8,389 nt of DNA from an uncultured Clostridia bacterium (GTDB lineage: Bacteria > Bacillota > Clostridia > Christensenellales > CAG-917), in assembly GCA_947589635.1 (NCBI GenBank), contig CANQCC010000069.1, forward strand, positions 1 through 8,389, written 5' to 3'. Of the stretch, positions 1 to 6,141 are shown piece after piece (the first letter of the stretch is position 1; every line of letters begins with the position of its first letter). The position numbers and the translations under genes were made by a program. Under the pieces are notes generated by a model, which worked only from the letters and a program-made list of their open reading frames with translations, was not told the DNA's origin and made no database searches.

Positions 1-2127
1 ATGCGGATGACGCTTGTGGATGGGCACGGCAACTTTGGAAGCGTGGACGGCGACGGCGCCGCCGCTATGAGGTATACCGAGGCGAGAATGAGCGCCCTCG
101 CGCTTGAACTTCTTCGCGACATAGACAAGGAGACCGTGGTCTGGCAGCCCAATTTCGACGACAGCCTTGAGGAGCCGAACACTCTTCCCGGCAGATTTCC
201 CAATCTGCTTGTTAACGGCGCAAACGGCATCGCGGTAGGCCTTGCGACAAACATTCCCACGCACAATATGGGGGAGTGCATCGACGCGGTCGTCGCAAAG
301 ATAGACAATCCAAACGTATCCGTAAAGGACCTGCTTAAGGTCTTCCACGGTCCGGATTTCCCGACGGGCGGATTTATAATCCCCGTGGACAGTCTGGAAG
401 AGATATACTCCACGGGCAGGGGAAGGATAAAGATAAGATCCCGCTTGCACATAGAAAACGACGACAACGGCAAGAAAAATATCGTCATAACCGAGATCCC
501 CTATCAGGTCTCCAAGACGGACTTGCTTACGCGCATCGCCGATCTTAAAGAGCAGAATAAAGAGTTGCTCGCCGGCATAAACGACATCGTGGACGAGTCG
601 GACAAGGCGGGCATGCGCGCCGTGGTCAAGTGCAAACGCGACGCGGACGTCAACAAGATAATAGATTTTCTGTTCAAAAAGACAAACCTCGAGATAGGCT
701 ACTCCATAAACATGGTCGCCATCGCAAACGGCAAGCCGGAACAGCTCAGTCTGCCCGCATATCTCGGCTATTATGTGGAATATCAGCGCACGATCATCGT
801 CAAACGCACCTCCTACGACCTGAAGGCCGCCAAGGCGAGGGCGGAGATCGTGGAAGGCTTGCTTATCGCGATCCGCAACATCGACGAGGTCATAAAGATA
901 ATCAAGGAATCGGAGACGACAGCGAAGGCAAAAGAGACTCTCAGGTCGCGTTTCGGCCTAAGCGACGCGCAGGCGCAGGCGATACTCGATATGCGTCTTA
1001 AAAGCCTCGCAAGGTTAGAAGTGGGTAAACTTGAAGAGGAACTTGCCGAGCTTAAGCGCCGAATCGCACTTTACGAGGCAATACTCGCCTCAAAGAGGAG
1101 GCAGCTTAAGATAGTCAAGGAAGAGATACTCAAACTCAAAAAGGAGCAGAATTCCCCGAGGATGAGCGTCATTGTGGACGGCGGCGGCGAAGCGGAAAGT
1201 TACTCGGCTCCGGACGCCGCGGAGGCCATAGCCTATCGCGACGGCATAGTCGTCCTCAACAGGGACGGGCAGCTCAGGTTTATGTCGCAAAAGAGCTACT
1301 CGCTTGCAAGCAAGGACATAAGCGCGCTTGAGGCGGACGCTCTGCCCGTGCAGGCGGTGGCGGCAAACAATAAGGGAAATTTGTACGCGTTTACCAACTT
1401 CGGCAATCTCATCAAACTTGACGTGGGCGCGCTTCCCGAAAAGAAGTTCCGCGACAAGCCCTTCAAAGTGGGCGCGGTCAATCAGGACGTGCAATCGGGG
1501 GAGAGCGTCGTCAAACTTATATTCTTTGACGGGACTCCCGAGGGCGAGCTGCTGCTGTTCACGCGCGGCGGCGTCGTAAAGAGGGTGGAACTTGCCGAAT
1601 TTACCGCCATGAGCAAGACGTACATCAGGGCGATCTCGCTTGCAGAGGGCGACGAACTTCGTTGGGCGGAGATCGTCGACGACGAGAAAAACGCCATAGA
1701 GGTCACAAAGCAGGGGCAGGTGTTGCTTTACAAAGCGACGGAAGTCCCGCTTCAGGGCAGAAACGCGGCGGGCGTAAAGGGCGTGAAGCTGTCCGACGGC
1801 GACAGCATAGCCTTCGCGGGGCAGACCTCCGATGAGGGCGAGATACTTGTCGTCACCTCCAAGGGATATGCCAAGCGGGTCATCACCGCGCTTATAGACC
1901 CGATGTCGCGATATCTCAAGGGCATAAAACTTGTGGAACTTGACGGCGCCGAAGTGTTCTACGTCGGGCTTGTCAAGATGCCGTACGATATCGCCTACGT
2001 CGCGGCGGGCAAGACGGCGACCCTCAACACGGAGAGCGTCAACATCGAGACGCGCACCACTAAGGGCAAGCCGCTGTACAGGGGCATAACCGACCTCGAA
2101 TTGGTCGTGCCTCTCGAGCAGAATTGA
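1..2127 (+). CDS. Type IIA DNA topoisomerase subunit A (GyrA/ParC family), 5' end outside window
   Basis: This is the DNA-cleaving subunit of gyrase or topoisomerase IV, which passes one duplex through a transient double-strand break in another. The frame is open from base 1, and the ATG there is internal: the catalytic Tyr in AAAMRYTE is residue 25 here against 122 in E. coli GyrA, so about 97 residues are missing, including the usual quinolone-resistance positions (83 and 87). Seen in order: the end of the winged-helix domain, tower domain (PNLLVNGANGIAVG, residues 67-80; FHGPDFPTGG), long coiled coil with LSDAQAQAILDMRL (320-333), then a C-terminal beta-pinwheel from about 413 made of about six GyrA-type repeats (for example GEILVVTSKGYAKR). 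The canonical GyrA box (QRRGGKG-like) expected early in the pinwheel is absent; residues 428-441 read MSQKSYSLASKDIS. That favours a ParC/topoisomerase IV-type role, but gyrase cannot be excluded without the partner gene. Family certain; paralogue uncertain. Confidence 0.95.
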   Translation: MRMTLVDGHGNFGSVDGDGAAAMRYTEARMSALALELLRDIDKETVVWQPNFDDSLEEPNTLPGRFPNLLVNGANGIAVGLATNIPTHNMGECIDAVVAKIDNPNVSVKDLLKVFHGPDFPTGGFIIPVDSLEEIYSTGRGRIKIRSRLHIENDDNGKKNIVITEIPYQVSKTDLLTRIADLKEQNKELLAGINDIVDESDKAGMRAVVKCKRDADVNKIIDFLFKKTNLEIGYSINMVAIANGKPEQLSLPAYLGYYVEYQRTIIVKRTSYDLKAAKARAEIVEGLLIAIRNIDEVIKIIKESETTAKAKETLRSRFGLSDAQAQAILDMRLKSLARLEVGKLEEELAELKRRIALYEAILASKRRQLKIVKEEILKLKKEQNSPRMSVIVDGGGEAESYSAPDAAEAIAYRDGIVVLNRDGQLRFMSQKSYSLASKDISALEADALPVQAVAANNKGNLYAFTNFGNLIKLDVGALPEKKFRDKPFKVGAVNQDVQSGESVVKLIFFDGTPEGELLLFTRGGVVKRVELAEFTAMSKTYIRAISLAEGDELRWAEIVDDEKNAIEVTKQGQVLLYKATEVPLQGRNAAGVKGVKLSDGDSIAFAGQTSDEGEILVVTSKGYAKRVITALIDPMSRYLKGIKLVELDGAEVFYVGLVKMPYDIAYVAAGKTATLNTESVNIETRTTKGKPLYRGITDLELVVPLEQN

Positions 2128-2152
2128 CAAAACAAAACGTTAAAAATATAAA
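2124..2152 (+). promoter_or_regulatory. Sigma-A promoter for the DUF1846 gene
   Basis: A perfect -35 TTGACA (2124-2129) is followed by exactly 17 bases and a TATAAA -10 (2147-2152), in an A-rich spacer. The -35 box overlaps the topoisomerase stop codon TGA (2125-2127). The predicted start of transcription, about 2159, leaves only some 17 bases of leader before the ATG at 2176, with a purine-rich GGGAAGAAG stretch serving for ribosome binding. No terminator is visible between the two genes, so readthrough from the topoisomerase gene is also possible. Confidence 0.6.
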
Positions 2153-2175
2153 ATTGAGGGGAAGAAGTATAAGTT

Positions 2176-3663
2176 ATGCACAAAATCGGATTTGACAGCA
2201 AAATGTACATGCAAAAACAGTCTGAGCAGATTCTCGAAAGAATTTCTCATTTCGACAAGCTGTATCTCGAATTCGGCGGAAAGCTGTTCGACGACCTTCA
2301 CGCGGCGAGAGTGCTCCCGGGCTTCGACAAGGCGGCGAAGATAAAGCTGCTGCAAAAACTGAGGGATAAGGCGGAAGTCATCGTGTGCGTCAACGCAAGC
2401 GCAATAGAGCGCAACAAGATACGCGCAGACTACGGCATCACCTACGGCAGCGAAGTGGAAAGGATGATCGACAACATCTCGGGCATGGGCATTTACATCA
2501 ACTGCGTCGTGATAACCATGTTTACGGATCAGCAGAGCGCGATCACGTTCAAAAACAAACTTGAAAACCGCGGCGTAAAGGTTTACATTCACCGTCCCAC
2601 AAAGGGATATCCGCACGAGATAGACACCATCGTCTCCGACGAGGGCTACGGTGCGAATCCGTACATTCAGACCTCTCGTCCCCTCGTAGTGCTTACGGCG
2701 CCGGGGCCGGGAAGCGGCAAACTTGCGACTTGCCTCAGCCAGCTCTATCACGAGCACAAGCGCGGAGTGGAGGCGGGATATGCCAAATTCGAGACTTTCC
2801 CCATCTGGAATTTGCCTCTCAATCACCCCGTCAACGTCGCGTACGAGGCTGCCACCGCGGATCTGAAGGACGTGAACAAGGTGGACAATTTCCATCTTGA
2901 CGCCTACGGCGAGATCACGGTCAACTATAACCGCGATATAGAGGTTTTCCCGGTGGTCCGCAGCATTTTGACGAAGATCACGGGCAAGGAGTGCATATAC
3001 AAATCGCCTACGGACATGGGCGTCAACATGGCAGGTTATTGCATCTTCGACGACGAGGCGTGCCGCGAGGCGTCCAAACAGGAGGTGCTGCGCAGATATT
3101 ATAAAGCGCTTTGCGACTTCAAGGTGGGCGCGGCAAACGAGGAGACAGTAAGCAGGCTTGAATTTTTGATGTCCAAACTGTCAATAAGTCCACAGGACAG
3201 GACAGTGGCGATCGAAGCGCACAAAAAGAGCGAGAAATCGGGCGGCGCGGGCGCCATCGCGCTTGAACTTCCCGACGGCAAGATAGTCACGGGCAAAAAC
3301 AGCGACAGGATGAGCGCGGCGGCGGCTTGCATCTTCAACTCCGTCAAGGAGCTTGCGGGCATGCCGGACAGACAAAAACTCATCTCGCCCTACGTCATAG
3401 GCCCCATCCTCGACCTGAAGACGAAGATATTGAAGGAAAAATCGAACACGCTCACGCTTGAAGAGGCCCTGCTTGCGCTGTCCATATGCGCCGCGACCGA
3501 CGCGAGCGCGGCAAGCGCGATAGAACAGCTGACCTGCCTCGAGGGCTGCGAGGCTCACTCCACGCACATTCTGTCAAAGGCGGACGAAAATCCGCTCAAA
3601 AAGTTGGGAATAAACCTCTCCTGCACGCCGGAATTCGCCTCGGACAACCTGTTTCTGGAATAA
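2176..3663 (+). CDS. UPF0371/DUF1846 family protein, function unknown
   Basis: A 495-residue soluble protein of the DUF1846 (UPF0371) family, whose members are usually about 500 residues, so this copy looks full length. It has no signal peptide or membrane segment. Recognisable family stretches are MHKIGFDSKMYMQKQSEQIL at the N-terminus, the glycine-rich loop TAPGPGSGKLATCLSQLYHE (residues 174-193), FPIWNLPLNHPVN (208-220) and SPTDMGVNMAGYCI (277-290). The GPGSGK loop (177-182) resembles a nucleotide-binding P-loop but does not meet the Walker A pattern: the Lys is followed by Leu, and a Pro sits where the first Gly should be. The family's reaction is not known to me, and I assign none. The start is the ATG with GAGGGGAAG (2156-2164) upstream. 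It has its own promoter, and pepF follows after 50 bases, possibly co-transcribed. Confidence 0.92.
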   Translation: MHKIGFDSKMYMQKQSEQILERISHFDKLYLEFGGKLFDDLHAARVLPGFDKAAKIKLLQKLRDKAEVIVCVNASAIERNKIRADYGITYGSEVERMIDNISGMGIYINCVVITMFTDQQSAITFKNKLENRGVKVYIHRPTKGYPHEIDTIVSDEGYGANPYIQTSRPLVVLTAPGPGSGKLATCLSQLYHEHKRGVEAGYAKFETFPIWNLPLNHPVNVAYEAATADLKDVNKVDNFHLDAYGEITVNYNRDIEVFPVVRSILTKITGKECIYKSPTDMGVNMAGYCIFDDEACREASKQEVLRRYYKALCDFKVGAANEETVSRLEFLMSKLSISPQDRTVAIEAHKKSEKSGGAGAIALELPDGKIVTGKNSDRMSAAAACIFNSVKELAGMPDRQKLISPYVIGPILDLKTKILKEKSNTLTLEEALLALSICAATDASAASAIEQLTCLEGCEAHSTHILSKADENPLKKLGINLSCTPEFASDNLFLE

Positions 3664-3701
3664 CAACGCACAATTTCGCAAGATCATGCATGTATGCTAT
3701 C

Positions 3702-3708
3702 AAGGAGG
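3702..3708 (+). promoter_or_regulatory. Ribosome binding site fixing the pepF start
   Basis: AAGGAGG lies 5 bases before the ATG at 3714, a near-perfect Shine-Dalgarno match. The reading frame is open back to 3486, inside the DUF1846 gene, but only the ATG at 3714 has this signal and begins a PepF-like N-terminus. Confidence 0.85.
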
Positions 3709-3713
3709 ACGCA

Positions 3714-5498
3714 ATGCTTTTTGAAAGAGATAAAATAGAAGACAAATTCAAGTGGGATCTTACCGAGCTGTTCGCCGACAACGAGGCTTGGGAGGAGAGT
3801 TTTTTCAAGACGGAAGAAAGACTGCCGCGACTTTTGGAATATCAGGGCAAACTTGCCGACAGCGACAAACTTTACGACTGTCTGGAGTTTTCCACGCGGC
3901 TTTCACACGACATCTCCGCGCTTTACCAATACGCCAAGCTCAATCAGGACCTCGACACGCGCGAGGCGCTGTATCAGGGAATGACAAACCGCGCCGAGAC
4001 GCTGATAGTCAAGTACACATCTATAGGCTCGTACATCGACCCCGAGGTGTCCGCGCTGCCCGCCGAGAGGCTTAAGGAATTGTCCGAATCTTCCAAATTT
4101 GCCGATTATGACGTATACTTCAAAAACATAATCCGCAACAAGGACATTATTCTCTCGCCGAAAGAGGAAAAGCTGCTTGGCGAGGTCGGCCTTTTTGCAA
4201 ACACCAACGACGACGTGTTTACGATGTTTGACAACGCGGACATAAAATTTGCCCCTGTACGCGACGAAAACGGAGAAAAGCGCGAGATGAGCCACGGCGT
4301 ATACGCGCTGCTTTTGCAAAGCCCCTCGCAAAAGGTGCGCGCAAAGGCGTTTGAAAGTATGTTCACCGCCTACAAGGATCACATCAACACGCTTGCCGCA
4401 AACTATGCCGGCAACGTCAAGAAGGATTGGTTTTTCGCCAAGGTCAGAGGGTTTAAGAGCTCTCTCGATTACGCGATGTATATGGAAAACGTCCCGCCGA
4501 CTTGCTATAACAAGCTGCTTGAGGCGGTGGGCAAGGGGACAAAGTCCTTGCACAGATATATCGCGCTTCGCAAGCGCATGCTCGGTGTGAAGACGCAAAA
4601 CATGTATGACCTGTACGTGCCTCTCGTGCCCGAGCAGGATCTGTCCATGAACTATGAGGACGCCGTAGCCCTCGTCAAAGACGCGCTGTCCGTGATGGGC
4701 AAGGAGTACGGCGAAGTGCTCGCGTCCGCGTTCGAAAGCCGTTGGGTGGACGTTTACGAGAGCAAGGGCAAGCAATCGGGAGCGTATTCGTGGGGAAGTT
4801 ACGGGGTGCATCCGTTTGTGCTTCTCAACTATCAGCCCACCGTGCACGAGGTCTTTACCATCGCGCACGAGCTTGGGCACTCCATGCACAGCTACTATTC
4901 CAACAAGTGCCAGCCCGAACCTAAGGCTGGATACGAGATCTTCTGCGCGGAGATAGCCTCCACGGTCAACGAGGTGCTGCTGCTCAAATACCTGCTTAAG
5001 TCCGCGACGGGAGACTTCAGAAAGTATTTGCTTTCCTATTATCTTGACATGTTCAGGACTACGCTGTTCAGGCAGACGCACTTCAGCGAGTTCGAGGCGG
5101 AGGCGCACGCGATGGTCGAGCGGGGCGAGCCCATAACCGCTCAATCTCTGTCCGACGTCTATTATCGCCTCAATCAAAAGTATTACGGCAGGTCCGTAAA
5201 GCACAACGACCTTATAAGATACGAGTGGGCAAGGATCCCGCACTTCTTCACAAGTTTTTATGTGTACAAGTACGCGACGGGGATCACGACCGCGGTGTCT
5301 ATCGCAAATAACATCCTCGAAAAGGGCGCGCCATACTTTGAAAAGTACAAGCGTTTCCTGTCCGCGGGCGGCAGCATGCCTCCGCTTGACATCATCCGCC
5401 TTGCCGAGGTGGACCTTGAAAGCGACGCCCCATATAAGCGCGCGATAAAGGAATTCGAGGACGCTCTTAGAGAACTTGAGGATATGTGCAGGCAATGA
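3714..5498 (+). CDS. pepF: Oligoendopeptidase F (M3 family zinc metallopeptidase)
   Basis: A 594-residue cytoplasmic zinc peptidase of family M3 that cuts short peptides. The length matches PepF proteins (about 600). Seen: the N-terminal helical region typical of PepF (WDLTELFADNEAWEE near residues 14-28, then the helical cap), followed by the catalytic domain with HELGH at 385-389 (zinc ligands H385 and H389, general base E386). The likely third ligand is E413, 24 residues further on in FCAEIASTVNE. Near the C-terminus, RIPHFFTSFYVYKYATG (507-523) carries the His and Tyr residues that in the family contact substrate. No signal peptide is present. The start is set by AAGGAGG 5 bases upstream of the ATG. 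It sits 50 bases after DUF1846 and overlaps the next gene by 4 bases (ATGA), so it is translationally coupled to that gene. A role in turnover of intracellular peptides is the family's usual one; the precise substrate cannot be read here. Confidence 0.96.
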   Translation: MLFERDKIEDKFKWDLTELFADNEAWEESFFKTEERLPRLLEYQGKLADSDKLYDCLEFSTRLSHDISALYQYAKLNQDLDTREALYQGMTNRAETLIVKYTSIGSYIDPEVSALPAERLKELSESSKFADYDVYFKNIIRNKDIILSPKEEKLLGEVGLFANTNDDVFTMFDNADIKFAPVRDENGEKREMSHGVYALLLQSPSQKVRAKAFESMFTAYKDHINTLAANYAGNVKKDWFFAKVRGFKSSLDYAMYMENVPPTCYNKLLEAVGKGTKSLHRYIALRKRMLGVKTQNMYDLYVPLVPEQDLSMNYEDAVALVKDALSVMGKEYGEVLASAFESRWVDVYESKGKQSGAYSWGSYGVHPFVLLNYQPTVHEVFTIAHELGHSMHSYYSNKCQPEPKAGYEIFCAEIASTVNEVLLLKYLLKSATGDFRKYLLSYYLDMFRTTLFRQTHFSEFEAEAHAMVERGEPITAQSLSDVYYRLNQKYYGRSVKHNDLIRYEWARIPHFFTSFYVYKYATGITTAVSIANNILEKGAPYFEKYKRFLSAGGSMPPLDIIRLAEVDLESDAPYKRAIKEFEDALRELEDMCRQ

Positions 5499-6133
5499 AA
5501 GGAAGCGCGAAAAATTGCAGGATAAGGGGTTTAGCGGCGGCTTTTATGCTTGTCATCCTGCTGTTTTGCGCTTTTACGCTTTGCGCCTGCAACAGACAAG
5601 GCGCGCCCGCGAAGGAAGAAAAGATCGCGTATAAACTTGGCGTCATCGGCTACGGCTACGACGAGGAGACTCTGACAGTGACCGCGTACGTCGCGCTGTC
5701 CGGCGGGCAACAGCTTGAAATACCCCCTCAAAGCGCCGTGCGGGTAAGGGAGGCGAAGTCCCTGTTTTACAACTCCACGCGCATAGAGGTCAGCCTCAAT
5801 TCGCGGGAAATTTGCGCTGCCGTAAGGGCGCAGACGCCCGAAGAAATCCGGACAAAAGATAATTTGATATATAATAGCTTGAGTGTTGCGCTGAGATATG
5901 ATACAATCTATAAATCGGTGAAGACAAACGGCGAGCGCTTTACGCGGGCGGGCGGGTATACGCACATACTCGCGCTGTCCGAAGATGGCGACGACGTTTT
6001 CGTGCTGAGTCAGACTACGCAGAACTCCGCAAACTGGTATTCGCTGCTTATGGCGCTTGCGATAGCGCTGTTCGCGCTTGCGACGGGCGGATATCTGCTT
6101 TGGGCTCACGCGCGTGAAAAACATAAAGCTTGA
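5495..6133 (+). CDS. Putative lipoprotein with a C-terminal membrane anchor, function unknown
   Basis: A 212-residue protein I do not recognise. The N-terminus is a classical export signal: basic MKGSAKNCRIRG, then a hydrophobic core (13-30) ending in a lipobox-like L-C-A-C, with Cys32 the likely lipidated residue (Cys at -2 is unusual). Residues 33-180 form a polar, probably extracytoplasmic domain rich in short beta-like stretches. A second hydrophobic helix (about 181-203, WYSLLMALAIALFALATGGY) is followed by the short basic tail HAREKHKA, which would place the C-terminus inside. If both predictions hold, the protein is anchored at both ends. The ATG at 5495 overlaps the pepF stop as ATGA; an in-frame GTG at 5486 is a weaker alternative. 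The dnaB start lies 8 bases past its stop, and the RBS of dnaB overlaps its stop codon. Function and partners are unknown; the gene is assigned from its signals and tight packing. Confidence 0.8.
   Translation: MKGSAKNCRIRGLAAAFMLVILLFCAFTLCACNRQGAPAKEEKIAYKLGVIGYGYDEETLTVTAYVALSGGQQLEIPPQSAVRVREAKSLFYNSTRIEVSLNSREICAAVRAQTPEEIRTKDNLIYNSLSVALRYDTIYKSVKTNGERFTRAGGYTHILALSEDGDDVFVLSQTTQNSANWYSLLMALAIALFALATGGYLLWAHAREKHKA
5879..5907 (+). promoter_or_regulatory. Possible internal promoter upstream of dnaB
   Basis: Inside the lipoprotein gene, TTGAGT (5879-5884), 17 bases and TACAAT (5902-5907) form a sigma-A-like promoter, strengthened by an extended -10 TG at 5899-5900. A second -10-like TATAAT (5870-5875) lies just upstream with a poorer -35. 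The patch is clearly more AT-rich than its surroundings. It would produce a dnaB transcript with about 230 bases of leader. This is sequence resemblance only. Confidence 0.3.
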
Positions 6134-6137
6134 GGTG
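6132..6137 (+). promoter_or_regulatory. Ribosome binding site fixing the dnaB start
   Basis: GAGGTG overlaps the lipoprotein stop codon (6131-6133) and lies 4 bases before the ATG at 6142. It selects that ATG over the in-frame TTG at 6130, which would put the RBS inside the coding region. The overlap suggests reinitiation by ribosomes finishing the upstream gene. Confidence 0.7.
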
Positions 6138-6141
6138 CCTT

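Noticed and set aside
1753..1782. GyrA box at QGRNAAGVKG
   Set aside because: It lies in a later pinwheel blade and lacks the R/K-G-G-K core; such degenerate repeats occur in the other blades of all GyrA/ParC proteins.
1090..2130. 346-codon open frame on the - strand opposite the topoisomerase gene
   Set aside because: It is the antisense of a clearly conserved pinwheel domain, with no family resemblance.
2140..2895. 251-codon open frame on the - strand opposite DUF1846
   Set aside because: It is the antisense of a recognised conserved protein and no domain is seen.
3486..3713. 76-codon upstream extension of the pepF frame
   Set aside because: It lies mostly inside the DUF1846 gene, is Arg-rich without PepF resemblance, and the AAGGAGG before 3714 fixes the start downstream.
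5486..5494. GTG start for the lipoprotein gene
   Set aside because: It would add only three residues and overlap pepF further; the ATG at 5495 gives the usual ATGA coupling and a normal signal peptide.
3903..5495. 530-codon open frame on the - strand opposite pepF
   Set aside because: It mirrors a certain pepF gene, is rich in Arg, Val and His as antisense frames of GC-rich genes are, has no recognisable domain, and owes its length to codon bias.
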